Below, one piece after another: positions 10,704-19,836 of a stretch of DNA of 64,000 nucleotides; position 1 is the stretch's first letter; each line of letters starts with the position of its first letter. This DNA is from Rhizobium sp. 16-449-1b (lineage in GTDB: Bacteria; Pseudomonadota; Alphaproteobacteria; Rhizobiales; Rhizobiaceae), in assembly GCF_017741935.1 (NCBI RefSeq), contig NZ_JAGHMH010000006.1, forward strand, positions 372,001-436,000, in the 5' to 3' direction. The notes below the pieces were generated by a model that searched no databases, had not been told where the DNA came from, and saw nothing but the letters and a program-made list of their open reading frames with translations. The translations under genes and the position numbers were made by a program.

Positions 10704-10736
10704 AAGGCCGCTTTCGAGAGCGGCCTTTTACTTTTC
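10704..10736 (+). terminator. Rho-independent terminator after pyrG
   Basis: The nine-base stem AAGGCCGCT/AGCGGCCTT (10704-10712 with 10719-10727), loop TTCGAG, is followed by TTACTTTT. It lies 23 bases past the pyrG stop. Confidence 0.9.
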
Positions 10737-10857
10737 TGGTCAAGGACTAGGGTTGGCTAAGGTTCTGTGACAAGCACGGAAATGAATGCGGAGTGGACGA
10801 AGCTAACGCTCAGTCGTAGGGTGAACCCAAGCTCAACGAACTCAGGAGCCGACGATT

Positions 10858-11058
10858 GTGTCTGTAGTGCGCAAGAGGCGTGAAGCGCCCAAGGTCGCCG
10901 GGATGCGCCCCATCCGGATTTGGGTGCCTGACACACGGCAACCCGGCTTCGCTGAGGAGTGCCGCCGCCAATCACTCCTAGTAGCGGAGGCGGATAAGGC
11001 CGATAGCGACCTCGGATCTTTTATGAATGACGCACTTGTCGACCTCGATCACAAATAA
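10858..11058 (+). CDS. MazE-like antitoxin (DUF3018 family), orphan
   Basis: The 66-residue product has the DUF3018 pattern of MazE-type antitoxins: a basic N-terminus, GMRPIRIWVPDTRQPGFAEE, then an acidic C-terminal helix (ADSDLGSFMNDALVDLD) that in the family wraps the MazF toxin. It starts at a GTG preceded by CAGGAG with good spacing. Its stop overlaps an ATG (TAATG) that opens what looks like the first codons of mazF, but that frame is not a toxin beyond about seven codons. The antitoxin therefore appears to be left without its partner. It may still bind its own promoter or neutralise a MazF encoded elsewhere. Confidence 0.8.
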   Translation: MSVVRKRREAPKVAGMRPIRIWVPDTRQPGFAEECRRQSLLVAEADKADSDLGSFMNDALVDLDHK

Positions 11059-11222
11059 TGAGGCGCGGTGATTTCGTTGCGGAGCCACCGCATGGACGTT
11101 CCCAAAACAACAAAAGCCGCCGACATCCAACGATGCGGCGGCTTTTTCATTCCCAAATCTGCGCCTCGCCGCCTCAAGCTGCGCGCTGTCCCCGCACGGG
11201 GACACCGGCTTGCGCCCCCTGA
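11058..11222 (+). pseudogene. Remnant of a mazF toxin gene
   Basis: The ATG at 11058 overlaps the antitoxin stop in the TAATG arrangement usual for mazEF. The frame begins MRRGDFV, the classic MazF/PemK N-terminus, but then runs into unrelated residues, crosses a terminator hairpin at 11112 and stops at 11222 inside the neighbouring gene. The SH3-like MazF fold needs about 110 residues with conserved Arg/Thr/Ser positions, and none are present. A deletion or replacement just after about base 11078 is the simplest reading. Confidence 0.6.
11112..11147. terminator. Bidirectional terminator between mazE remnant and chemoreceptor
   Basis: The 11-base stem AAAAGCCGCCG/CGGCGGCTTTT (11112-11122 with 11136-11146) has an A tract on one side and a T tract on the other. 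It can terminate transcription from both directions: the mazE locus on plus and the chemoreceptor gene ending at 11174 on minus. Confidence 0.85.
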
Positions 11223-12886
11223 TCGCGGATCATGCCGCGCCGGTTGAGCTTGAAGTGATTGACCAACTCAGCAAGCAAGGCCGCACCGGATGCCAGCTCC
11301 GAGCTAATGCCCGTCGTGCGCTCCACCATGCCGGCGTTCTGCTGTGTCATCCGGTCGATCTGCGAGACCGCGTTGTTGATCTCCGAAAGTCCGGTGGACT
11401 GCTCGGCGGCGGCGCTCGCCAGCGCGGTCATGTTGGTGTCGATCGATTCGACGAAGGTCTCGATCTCGTTGAGCGCCGTGCCGGTCGCGTCGACGAGGCG
11501 AACGCCTTCGTTGACTTCCTTGCCGGAATTCTCGATCAGACCCTTGATCTCCTTGGCGGCCTTGGCCGAACGCTGCGCCAGTTCGCGCACTTCCTGGGCC
11601 ACGACGGCAAAGCCCTTGCCGGCTTCACCGGCACGCGCCGCCTCGACACCGGCGTTCAGCGCCAGCAGGTTGGTCTGGAAGGCGATCTCGTCGATGACGC
11701 CGATGATCTGGCCAATCTCCTGCGACGCCGAGGCGATCCGCTGCATGGCGGTGATCGTCTCGCGCACGACGGAAGCGGAGGTCGAGGCCGAGGCGCGGGC
11801 GCTCTGCACCAGCTTGCGCGTCGCCTGGGTGTTCTCGGTCGAGGACTTGACCGTCGCCGTCACCGTTTCAAGCGCGGCGGACGTCTCCTCGAGCGAGACC
11901 GCCTGTTCCCTTGTCCGCGCGGAAAGCTGCTCGGCGGCGTCGCGCATTTCCTGGCTATTGCCGTTCAGCGCGTTGGTCTGCTGCAGCACCTTCACCAGCG
12001 TTGCCTGGAACGCGCCGATCGAGGTGTTGAAATCGCGGCGCAAGGTCTCGAATTCGCCGACGAAGGGCTCGTCGATGGTCTGGCGGATATTGCACTCGGA
12101 GAGACGGGCGAGGCCGGCGCCGAGATCGTTGACGACCTTCATCCGCTCGGTGACATCGGTCGCGAACTTCACGACCTTGAAGACGCGGCCCGACGCATCG
12201 AGGATCGGGTTGTAGGACGCCTGGATGTAGATCTCGCGCCCGCCCTTGGCGATCCGCTTGAACTGATCGGCCGCGAACTCGCCGGCTGCCAGTTTCGCCC
12301 AGAAGGCCTTGTATTCGGCGGAGCGGCTGTAATCCGCTTCGCAGAACATCGAATGATGCTTGCCGACGATCTCGGACAAGGAATAGCCGAGCGTCGCCAG
12401 AAAATTCTCGTTGGCGGTGATGATGTTGCCTTCTGGCGTGAACTCGATCACCGCCTGCGCGCGCGACAGTGCTTCGAGCTTGCCCTTGTCCTCGGCTGCC
12501 TGCTTCTTGGCGGCCGTGATGTCAGTCGCGAATTTCATCACCTTGTATGGCTTGTTGCCGCGATAGATCGGATTGTACGTCGCCTCGATCCAGATTTCGC
12601 GGCCGCCCTTGGCGATGCGTCGATATTGGCGCTGGTCGAACTTACCTTCGCCGAGACGGGCCCAGAAATCCGCATAATCCCTAGAGTTCGCCTCGGCCGG
12701 ATCGACGAACATCCGGTGATGCTTGCCGACGATCTCGCTGAGCTCATAGCCGACCGCCTTGCAGAAATTCTCGTTGGCCGTCAGAATCTTTCCGGTGAGG
12801 TCGAATTCGATGATTGCCTGCGACTTGTTCAACGCGTCCAGCACGGCGCTGCTGGAGGAGCCGATGCTTGATAGAAATCCGACCAT
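11174..12886 (-). CDS. Soluble methyl-accepting chemotaxis protein with two PAS domains
   Basis: The 570-residue receptor has two PAS domains (about residues 20-130 and 140-250) that look like a recent internal duplication. Each carries AxxEF-x-G-I-TANENF, EIVGKHH-MF and [16 protein letters not shown] linker leads into the MCP signalling domain with the hairpin tip [20 protein letters not shown]. No transmembrane helix is visible, so it should be a cytoplasmic sensor feeding CheA/CheW, perhaps of redox state or a bound ligand. The start at 12886 (MVGFLSS) follows GGGG; an upstream in-frame ATG adds ten basic residues. Confidence 0.92.
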   Translation of the reverse strand: MVGFLSSIGSSSSAVLDALNKSQAIIEFDLTGKILTANENFCKAVGYELSEIVGKHHRMFVDPAEANSRDYADFWARLGEGKFDQRQYRRIAKGGREIWIEATYNPIYRGNKPYKVMKFATDITAAKKQAAEDKGKLEALSRAQAVIEFTPEGNIITANENFLATLGYSLSEIVGKHHSMFCEADYSRSAEYKAFWAKLAAGEFAADQFKRIAKGGREIYIQASYNPILDASGRVFKVVKFATDVTERMKVVNDLGAGLARLSECNIRQTIDEPFVGEFETLRRDFNTSIGAFQATLVKVLQQTNALNGNSQEMRDAAEQLSARTREQAVSLEETSAALETVTATVKSSTENTQATRKLVQSARASASTSASVVRETITAMQRIASASQEIGQIIGVIDEIAFQTNLLALNAGVEAARAGEAGKGFAVVAQEVRELAQRSAKAAKEIKGLIENSGKEVNEGVRLVDATGTALNEIETFVESIDTNMTALASAAAEQSTGLSEINNAVSQIDRMTQQNAGMVERTTGISSELASGAALLAELVNHFKLNRRGMIRDQGAQAGVPVRGQRAA

Positions 12887-12989
12887 GGACAAACCCCGAT
12901 ATGCCAAGCGTGCCAAACCGCACGCCGGGCAAATCTATGGGATTTGAGTAAATATTCGCTAAATCTCTATTAGTGTTGAGTTTTTCGGA

Positions 12990-14078
12990 TTATGCGACCT
13001 TTGGTAGAGGGCCAGTATAGATCGAGCGGGGGCGGATCAATCGGCCGTTGAGTGCCTGCTCCCGGGCATGGGCGATCCAGCCGATCGTGCGCCCGATCGA
13101 GAAGACGCCTGTGAAGGCCTGCCGCTCGAAACCAAGCGATTCGAGAAGCAACGCCGTGTAGAACTCGACATTGACGTCGAGCGGCCGATCCGGCTTCTGC
13201 TCCTTGAGGATGGCAAGTGCCACTCGCTCGACGGACGCGGCCAGCGCCATCCGTTCACGATCGACCTGGCCGGAGCGGATGAGAGGCGAGAGCGCATTCT
13301 TCAGCGCGTCGGCTCTCGGATCGCGAACACGATAGATCCGGTGCCCGAACCCCATCAGCCGCTCTCCGCGATCAAGTGCTGATGTCAGCCATGCATGGGC
13401 GTTGTCTTCGGTCCCGATCGCATCCAGCATATCGAGCACAGGGCCGGGCGCGCCGCCATGAAGCGGTCCTTTCAGGGCGCCTATGGCGGCCAGCACCGAG
13501 GATGTCAGCCCCGCCTGGGTGGAGGCGACGACACGCGAGGCAAAGGTCGAGGCGTTCAATCCATGATCCGAGATCGTCACCAGATAGGCGTCCAGCGCCG
13601 CCGTCTGCTCTGCGCTCGGCATCCTGCCGGTCAACATCCGCAATATATCCGCGGACTGCGACAGCGACGCATTCGGCGCCACCGGCCGCTGGCCGGCCTG
13701 CAGCCTGAGGATGGCGGGCAGCAACACGGCGGGCGCTGCCATCAGATGCAGAGCCGTATCGAAGTTCTGCCCATCGCCAAGGCGCGCGATCATCGTGCGC
13801 ATGGCATCGACGGGCGGCAGCGCCAGAAGTCCTTCGTCCAGATGCGTGATGTGCGAATAGAGCTCGACCCTCGCGGCCCCGAGCTGCGACCGCAATGCCG
13901 TCGCACCGACCGGACGCTCCATCAGTCCGTCGAGCAGCAATGCTGCGACACCCTCATATGTCTCACCGGGGACTAGGTCGTCCAGCGAGACGCCGCGTAT
14001 CACCAGGCGTCCGCGTTCACCGTCCACATCGGACAGTTGGGTTTCCGCTGCGATCACATCTTCCAAGCCGTTCTTCAT
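12990..14078 (-). CDS. Citrate synthase-like protein (CitA/PrpC family)
   Basis: The 362-residue protein keeps the citrate synthase catalytic residues: His in GPLHGGAPG, His in GFGHRIYRVRDPRA and Asp in LDVNVEFYTALLLESLGF. It also keeps the C-terminal substrate arginines (GRTIGWIAH, RLIRPRS). It is shorter than the housekeeping GltA of about 430 residues and resembles the citrate/methylcitrate synthase paralogs. It is transcribed divergently from a second citrate-synthase-like gene that carries a DNA-binding domain. The substrate (oxaloacetate with acetyl-CoA or propionyl-CoA) cannot be fixed from sequence. Confidence 0.85.
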   Translation of the reverse strand: MKNGLEDVIAAETQLSDVDGERGRLVIRGVSLDDLVPGETYEGVAALLLDGLMERPVGATALRSQLGAARVELYSHITHLDEGLLALPPVDAMRTMIARLGDGQNFDTALHLMAAPAVLLPAILRLQAGQRPVAPNASLSQSADILRMLTGRMPSAEQTAALDAYLVTISDHGLNASTFASRVVASTQAGLTSSVLAAIGALKGPLHGGAPGPVLDMLDAIGTEDNAHAWLTSALDRGERLMGFGHRIYRVRDPRADALKNALSPLIRSGQVDRERMALAASVERVALAILKEQKPDRPLDVNVEFYTALLLESLGFERQAFTGVFSIGRTIGWIAHAREQALNGRLIRPRSIYTGPLPKVA

Positions 14079-14117
14079 TGCGTTTCTCCTTTACGCTTGG
14101 AAAGATCGGACCTAGAT

Positions 14118-14133
14118 AGATTGACGTCAATCT
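14118..14133. promoter_or_regulatory. Perfect 16-bp palindrome in divergent citrate synthase promoter
   Basis: AGATTGACGTCAATCT is a perfect palindrome in the 85-base gap between the two divergent genes. A second, spaced inverted repeat of the same half-site follows (TTGAT at 14133, ATCAA at 14144). This repeated ATTGA/TCAAT pattern is what an operator for a dimeric regulator looks like. The helix-turn-helix protein encoded 30 bases downstream is the obvious candidate binder (inference). Confidence 0.6.
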
Positions 14134-14163
14134 TGATGAATAAGATCAATGTAAGAGGCTCTC

Positions 14164-15303
14164 ATGACGTGGCTGACGGCCGAGGAAGCGTTGGAACGGC
14201 TCGGCACGAAGCCGCAGACGCTTTATGCCAATGTCAGCCGCGGTCGCATCCGCGCGAGGCCCGATGCCGCCGATAGCCGCCGGAGCCTCTATCACTCCGA
14301 GGACGTCGCGCGTCTGGCCAAGCGCCATGCGGGCAGGCGAAAGGCGGAGGCAATAGCCGCCGAGACGATCGACTGGGGCGAGCCGGTGCTGCCGACAGCG
14401 ATTTCGACGATCGCGGATGGCCGGCTTTACTATCGTGGCCGCGAGGCCGTCGCCTTGTCCGAACGGGCAACGTTCGAGGAGGTGGCGGCACTGTTGTGGG
14501 AGAGCCCGGCAGCCATATGCCCGCCGATCGAGTTGCCCGCACGCGAGCCATCAAGGATATCTGGCGCTTTCGTCTTGCTGGCGAGGAAAGCGGCGGCGGA
14601 TCTGCCGGCTTTGGGCCGCGCGCCCGCCGCGCTGAAGTCGGAAGCAGGGCAGGTGCTTGCCACGGTGGCAGCCGCACTTGCTCCGAGCCAAATCGACTTG
14701 CCGCTGCACGAGCGCCTTGCACAGAGCTGGGATCGGCCGGAGGCGGCGGAGCCGATCAGACGGGCACTTGTGCTCGCCGCAGAACACGAACTCAACGTTT
14801 CCGCATTCGCGGCACGCGTCACCGCCTCGTCGGGGGCTTCACTGGCCGCAGCCACGCTATCCGGCCTCTCGACGCTGACCGGCCCTCGCCACGGTGGGGC
14901 TTGGCAGGGCGCCGTGCGGCTGATGGATTTGTCGCGGGAAATCGGCGCGCGCGAGGCGATCAGGACGATGTTGGCGACGGAAGGCGTGGTGCGGGCCTTT
15001 GGCCATAAGCTCTATCCAGATGGCGATCCTCGCGCGGCGGCGATCATGCGTTCGTTCGAGATGCCGAAGCTCTACGCCGAGATTGCCGCTCTCGGCGCGG
15101 AATTGTTGGGCGAGCCTGCGAATATCGATTTCGCGCTGGCGGCAATGGCAGGGCATTTCGATCTTCCCGACGACGCGCCGCTTGTCATCTTCGCGCTCTC
15201 CCGCACCGCCGGCTGGCTCGCGCATGCCATCGAGCAGGTGACCAGTGGAACTATGATCCGCCCGCGTGCCCGCTATGTCGGACCATCGCCGGAGGCGCTT
15301 TGA
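14164..15303 (+). CDS. Helix-turn-helix/citrate synthase-like fusion protein
   Basis: The 379-residue protein starts with an excisionase/MerR-like helix-turn-helix (residues about 3-55: LTAEEALERLGTKPQTLYAN, then a RRSLYHSEDVARL segment). A complete citrate-synthase-like domain follows. The catalytic set is present: His in GPRHGGAWQG, His in AFGHKLYPDGDPRA, Asp in NIDFALAAM, Arg in SRTAGWLAH and RPRARYVGP. It could be a metabolite-sensing regulator built on an enzyme, a trigger enzyme, or a subunit partner of the divergent citrate synthase-like protein. The perfect palindrome in the shared promoter favours DNA binding there. Confidence 0.8.
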   Translation: MTWLTAEEALERLGTKPQTLYANVSRGRIRARPDAADSRRSLYHSEDVARLAKRHAGRRKAEAIAAETIDWGEPVLPTAISTIADGRLYYRGREAVALSERATFEEVAALLWESPAAICPPIELPAREPSRISGAFVLLARKAAADLPALGRAPAALKSEAGQVLATVAAALAPSQIDLPLHERLAQSWDRPEAAEPIRRALVLAAEHELNVSAFAARVTASSGASLAAATLSGLSTLTGPRHGGAWQGAVRLMDLSREIGAREAIRTMLATEGVVRAFGHKLYPDGDPRAAAIMRSFEMPKLYAEIAALGAELLGEPANIDFALAAMAGHFDLPDDAPLVIFALSRTAGWLAHAIEQVTSGTMIRPRARYVGPSPEAL

Positions 15304-15423
15304 TGGAACGCGGGATGGTCTCATCGCCTGTGTAACTGCCGCCAAGCGCATTGCGGTGCCGGGCGAGGCAGGGTTAGAGTGCGTTAGTTGGTCGAGGGGC
15401 GGAAATTGCTACAGGGGGATCTC

Positions 15424-15969
15424 ATGGAGACAGTATCGTACGGTCATCCTTGTCTGGTCACCGCCATCGCCGCGACGACTTTGCTTTGGGCGGGGCTCTG
15501 GGCTGGCTTGGCGTCGGCGCAGTCCGCCGGCTGCACGCTTGAACGCGTCGCCGGCACGTCGCGCCAGATCATGCGCTGCGCCGATGGCGTAACCGTCACC
15601 GCCGAAGGTGGCGCGCGGTTCCAGCTTGTCGACAGCAACGGCGACGGTCGCCCCGATTCGGTGTCGCTGCGCAACAGGGCCGTGCTTGTCGATGTCGATA
15701 GCGCCAGGCGCAGTGGCGGCTTTGAGGTAGTCACACCGCAGGCGATCGCCGCCGTGCGCGGCACGCGCTGGGCCGTGGACGTCAAGAACGGCACGACATC
15801 GGTCTTCGTCGTACGTGGCCGTGTCGCCGTGGGCAGGCCATCGGCGGGGCCGAGGGTCGTGTTGACGCCGGGTGAGGGCGTGGACGTGTCGCGCACCAGT
15901 GGCGCGCTCACCGTCAGGCGCTGGCCGCAGGCGCGTGCGGCGGCGCTACTCGCGCGATTGGGCCAGTAG
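15424..15969 (+). CDS. Exported FecR-domain protein
   Basis: The 181-residue protein has an N-terminal signal segment (about residues 10-32, ending GLASAQSA). It then has a FecR-like beta region with the hallmarks SARRSGGFEVVTPQAIAAVRG, TRWAVDV and VVRGRVAV. The ATG at 15424 follows AGGGGGATCTC and gives a sensible signal peptide. It sits six bases before a CHASE2-adenylate cyclase gene and is surely co-transcribed. FecR-domain periplasmic proteins often pair with CHASE2 sensors, so it may be a partner or ligand-binding accessory of the cyclase (inference). Confidence 0.75.
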   Translation: METVSYGHPCLVTAIAATTLLWAGLWAGLASAQSAGCTLERVAGTSRQIMRCADGVTVTAEGGARFQLVDSNGDGRPDSVSLRNRAVLVDVDSARRSGGFEVVTPQAIAAVRGTRWAVDVKNGTTSVFVVRGRVAVGRPSAGPRVVLTPGEGVDVSRTSGALTVRRWPQARAAALLARLGQ

Positions 15970-15975
15970 TCGCCC

Positions 15976-17835
15976 ATGCAGGCCAGACGGCTTCTGATCA
16001 CCATATCCCTGATCGCGGCCGCCCTTTGGGGCGGCGCGCTCGGCTATCTCCACATGCAGGGCAATGCCGGCTTTCTCGACCGCATGGAAGCATCGCTGGC
16101 CGACCTCAGAAGCCATCTCATTGGGCCGAGCAGCGCGCCTTCGGTCGTCACCATTGTCGCGATCGATGACCAGACGGCGAGCGCCAACGGCTATCCGTTG
16201 AGCAGGGCAACGCTCGCGCGGCTGGTGGAAACCATCGGCGCACTGAAGCCGAAGGTCATCGCGCTGGATCTGCTTCTGGTTGATCCCGGACCGGAGGAGG
16301 GCGATCAGGCGCTTACCGATGCGCTGAAGGGCGTACCAACAGTCATCGCCGCGGCAGGCGTCTTCCCATCAAGTCTTCAATCGGTGACATCGAGTGCCGA
16401 GGATCCGCTCGCGACCATTCCGGTGGCAGACCGGATGATGCTGCCGATCGCCCGTTTCGCCGATTCAGCCGCGATCGGCGTCGTCAACGTGTCGACCGAT
16501 CAGGGTGGGACACCGCGCTATATTCCGCTGATCTCGCGCGGCGCGCAGCGGGTCGATGCCTCGTTTCCCTTGCGGGTGGCATCGGTGGCGCTCGGCGTCA
16601 ATCCGGCCTTTACGCCGGCAGCCCTTGCGCTGGGCGAACTGCGCCTTCCGACCGACATCGGCCAGCGCCTGCCGCTGACCTTCTACGGACCGCGCGGAAC
16701 GATCCCCACCTTCAGCGCCGCCGATGCGCTCGCCGGCAAGATCGACGCCAAGATGGTCGAGGGCAGGGTGGTCGTGATCGGCTCGACGGTAACCGGCGGC
16801 GGCGACGTCTTTCCGACTCCGTTCGATCCGGTGCTTCCCGGCGTCGAGGTCATGTCCACGGCGATCACCCGGCTGATTGCAGCCGACAATATCGTGCGCG
16901 ACGGCAATGTGCGCTCGTTCGATGCGCTGCTCGGGGTCGCGCTGCCAGTGCTGATCATCAGCTTGCTCGGTTGGCGCCGCAGTGCGGTCGCCTATAGCGC
17001 CATCGCGGCCGCGGTGCTGGCGTGGCTGACATTCAACATCGTCGCCTTCTCGCATGGCTATTGGTTCAGCGCCGCCTTGCCGATCGCCGCGACCTTGCCG
17101 CCGGTGCTGCTGTTCGGCGCGATGGAGCTATGGCTCGATCGCCGCCGCGCCACGCATTTCGCCGCACAAAGCGAAATGCTGCAACGAATCGAGGCGCCCG
17201 GCCTCGGCGAATGGCTGGCGCGCGATCCGTCTTTCCTCTCACGCCCGGTGCGTCAGGAAGCCGCGGCGGTGTTCGTCGACCTGTCGGGCTTCACCGGATT
17301 GAGCGAGGCGATCGGCGCGGCGCGCGTGCAAGAGGTCCTGAGCGGCTTCTTCGAGCTCGTCGATGACGAGGCGCGCGCCCATGGCGGCGCGATCACCAGT
17401 TTCATGGGCGATGGCGCGATGATCCTCTTCGGTCTGCCGCGACCGGCCGATGACGACGCCTTGCGGGCGGCGGCCTGCGCAGTCGGGCTCGGCGACCGCC
17501 TGAGGGCCTGGCTTGCAGCAGATCCCGGGCTTTCCGGCCGCAAGATCGGCTTCAAGGTCGGCGCCCATTGCGGAACGGTCGTGGCCTCGCGTCTCGGCTC
17601 CGGCACACGCCAGCAGATCACCGCGACTGGCGATACCGTCAACGTCGCAAGCCGCCTCATGGAAGTCGCGGCAAGCCACGGTTTCGAGCTCGCACTCAGC
17701 GCCGCCTTGATGAATGCGGCGGGGGCGGAGGCAGCGCCCAACCATCAAGGGCATATCGAAGGACCGGTCTCAGCCAAGATTAGGGGCCGCGCCGAAAGCA
17801 TCGATGTCTTCCTGTGGCGCGGACATCCGCTTTGA
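15976..17835 (+). CDS. CHASE2-domain adenylate/guanylate cyclase
   Basis: The 619-residue membrane protein has an N-terminal helix (about 5-25) and an extracytoplasmic CHASE2 sensor domain (about 30-310, with VTIVAIDDQT and PKVIALDLLLVDPG). Three closely spaced transmembrane helices follow (about 315-385), then a class III nucleotide cyclase domain (about 415-610). In the cyclase the metal aspartates are visible in AAVFVDLSGFTGLS and SFMGDGAMILFG, and GDTVNVASRLME supplies the transition-state Asn/Arg region. It should make cAMP in response to a periplasmic signal. The short spacing to the FecR gene indicates an operon. Confidence 0.9.
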   Translation: MQARRLLITISLIAAALWGGALGYLHMQGNAGFLDRMEASLADLRSHLIGPSSAPSVVTIVAIDDQTASANGYPLSRATLARLVETIGALKPKVIALDLLLVDPGPEEGDQALTDALKGVPTVIAAAGVFPSSLQSVTSSAEDPLATIPVADRMMLPIARFADSAAIGVVNVSTDQGGTPRYIPLISRGAQRVDASFPLRVASVALGVNPAFTPAALALGELRLPTDIGQRLPLTFYGPRGTIPTFSAADALAGKIDAKMVEGRVVVIGSTVTGGGDVFPTPFDPVLPGVEVMSTAITRLIAADNIVRDGNVRSFDALLGVALPVLIISLLGWRRSAVAYSAIAAAVLAWLTFNIVAFSHGYWFSAALPIAATLPPVLLFGAMELWLDRRRATHFAAQSEMLQRIEAPGLGEWLARDPSFLSRPVRQEAAAVFVDLSGFTGLSEAIGAARVQEVLSGFFELVDDEARAHGGAITSFMGDGAMILFGLPRPADDDALRAAACAVGLGDRLRAWLAADPGLSGRKIGFKVGAHCGTVVASRLGSGTRQQITATGDTVNVASRLMEVAASHGFELALSAALMNAAGAEAAPNHQGHIEGPVSAKIRGRAESIDVFLWRGHPL

Positions 17836-17931
17836 CATTTGTCGTTTGACGCAGTAGGAACAGCCCAACTTTTCAACCGGCAAGTTCCGGACGGCGCACC
17901 GTGCGCCCGATTATTCCGAAAGACAGACAAA

Positions 17932-19836
17932 ATGACAGAGATAAGCGGCGTCGTTCCGGCGATCGGCAAGGCGTTGGCGAAGCGCGGTTATTCCGAGCTC
18001 ACCCCCGTTCAGCAATCCATGCTCGATCCGGCGCTTGCCGCGTCCGACGCGCTGGTCTCGGCGCAGACCGGCTCCGGTAAGACGGTTGCCTTTGGCCTCG
18101 CCATGGCGCCGACCCTGCTTGGCGACGACGATCGCTTCGAGCCGGCCGCCACCCCGCTGGCCCTCGTCATCGCGCCGACCCGCGAGCTTGCGCTGCAGGT
18201 CAAGCGCGAGCTGGAATGGCTCTATGAGCTGACCGGCGCCGTCATCGTCAGCTGCGTCGGCGGCATGGATATCCGCAGCGAACGCCGCGCGCTCGAGCGT
18301 GGCGCCCACATCGTCGTCGGCACGCCCGGTCGTCTCTGCGACCACATTCGCCGCCGCGCGCTCGACATGTCCGATCTGAAGGCCGTCGTGCTCGACGAAG
18401 CCGACGAGATGCTCGACCTCGGCTTCCGCGAAGACCTCGAATTCATTCTCGATGCGTCCCCGGAAGACCGCCGCACGCTGATGTTCTCGGCAACCGTTCC
18501 GGCCGCGATCGCCAAGCTCGCCAAGAGCTACCAGAAGAACGCCGTGCGCATTGCCACCACGACGGAAGAAAAGCAGCACGTCGATATCGAATACCGTGCG
18601 CTGGCCGTCGCCCCGAGCGACCGCGAAAACGCGATCATCAACGTGCTGCGCTACTACGAGGCGACCAACGCCATCGTCTTCTGCTCGACCCGTGCGGCCG
18701 TCAACCATCTGACCGCCCGTTTCCATAACCGCAATTTCGACGTCGTCGCGCTCTCGGGCGAACTGACGCAGAACGAGCGCAGCCACGCGCTGCAGGCCAT
18801 GCGCGATGGCCGCGCCCGCGTCTGCATCGCGACCGACGTCGCCGCCCGCGGCATCGACCTTCCAGGCCTCGATCTCGTCATTCATGCCGACCTGCCGACC
18901 AATCCGGAAACCCTGCTGCACCGTTCGGGTCGAACAGGCCGCGCCGGTCGCAAGGGCGTCAGCGCCATGATCGTGCCGCTCAACGCCCGCCGCAAGGCAG
19001 AGCGCCTGCTCGACAATGCCGGTATCGCCGCCACCTGGGCGCTGCCGCCGTCTGCCGAGGAAGTCATCGCCCGCGACGAGGAACGCCTGCTCGCCGATCC
19101 GATCTTCGAAGAGGCCCCGCGCGAGGAAGAGCAGGACATCGTCAAGCGCCTGCTCGAAGCGCATGGCGCCGAGAAGCTCGCAAACGCCTTCGTCAATCTC
19201 TACCGCGCCAAGCAGTCTGCGCCGGAAGATCTGATGGAAATCAGCCTGCAGGCCGGTCCGCGCAAGCCGCGCGACAACGCCGATGGCCCGCGCGACACCA
19301 GCCCACGCGGCCCGCGCGACGACTTCGGCCCAAGCGTCTGGTTCTCTCTGTCGGTCGGCCGCAAGCAGAACGCCGAGCCGCGCTGGCTGATCCCGATGAT
19401 CTGCCGCAACGGTAATCTCACCAAGCGCGAGATCGGCGCCATCAAGATGCAGCCGGAAGAGACCTTCGTCGAGATTGCCGCTGGCAGCGCCGACGCGTTT
19501 CTCGCCGCCACCGGTCCAAACAAGACGATGGAACGCGGCATCCGCGTCAGCCGTCTGCCCGGCACGCCGGAATTCGGTCGCCAGGACTACGGCAAGCCGG
19601 ATTTCAACAAGTCCGGCCCGAAGCCCTACGCCGCCAAGAAGAGCTATGACGACCGCCCGCGCGACGGCGGCTTCAAGAAGGGACCGCGCAGCGATGCCGC
19701 CCCATCCGGCGAGCGCGACAACAAGCCGTGGAGCAAGCCCGGAAAGCCTAAGTTCGAGGGCAAGCCGAAATACGAAGGCAAGCCGAAGTTCGACGGTAAC
19801 GGCCCGAAGCCCAAGTTCTCCAAGAAGAAGGGCTGA
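17932..19836 (+). CDS. DEAD-box RNA helicase with DbpA-like RNA-binding domain
   Basis: The 634-residue helicase has all core motifs: Q motif (GYSELTPVQQSML), I (AQTGSGKT), Ia (PTRELALQ), II (LDEADEML), III (SAT), V (ATDVAARGID) and VI (HRSGRTGRAGRKG). A DbpA/CsdA-type RNA-binding domain follows (about 490-570: VWFSLSVGRKQNAEPRWLIP). The C-terminal 60 residues are a basic Lys/Pro/Gly tail with three near-repeats of KPKFEG. It likely acts in ribosome assembly or cold-shock RNA metabolism. The ATG at 17932 was chosen because the conserved helicase begins there; its ribosome-binding site is weak. Confidence 0.93.
   Translation: MTEISGVVPAIGKALAKRGYSELTPVQQSMLDPALAASDALVSAQTGSGKTVAFGLAMAPTLLGDDDRFEPAATPLALVIAPTRELALQVKRELEWLYELTGAVIVSCVGGMDIRSERRALERGAHIVVGTPGRLCDHIRRRALDMSDLKAVVLDEADEMLDLGFREDLEFILDASPEDRRTLMFSATVPAAIAKLAKSYQKNAVRIATTTEEKQHVDIEYRALAVAPSDRENAIINVLRYYEATNAIVFCSTRAAVNHLTARFHNRNFDVVALSGELTQNERSHALQAMRDGRARVCIATDVAARGIDLPGLDLVIHADLPTNPETLLHRSGRTGRAGRKGVSAMIVPLNARRKAERLLDNAGIAATWALPPSAEEVIARDEERLLADPIFEEAPREEEQDIVKRLLEAHGAEKLANAFVNLYRAKQSAPEDLMEISLQAGPRKPRDNADGPRDTSPRGPRDDFGPSVWFSLSVGRKQNAEPRWLIPMICRNGNLTKREIGAIKMQPEETFVEIAAGSADAFLAATGPNKTMERGIRVSRLPGTPEFGRQDYGKPDFNKSGPKPYAAKKSYDDRPRDGGFKKGPRSDAAPSGERDNKPWSKPGKPKFEGKPKYEGKPKFDGNGPKPKFSKKKG

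Noticed and set aside
11210-12871. A 553-residue plus-strand frame opposite the chemoreceptor gene
   Set aside because: It is the antisense shadow of a GC-rich gene: its composition is Arg/His/Leu/Gly-skewed and no domain is recognisable.
19720-19830. Tandem repeat at the end of the helicase gene as a mobile or CRISPR-like repeat
   Set aside because: The units (about 18 bases, coding for KPKFEG-like hexapeptides) are in frame, degenerate and only three in number; they are part of the basic tail.
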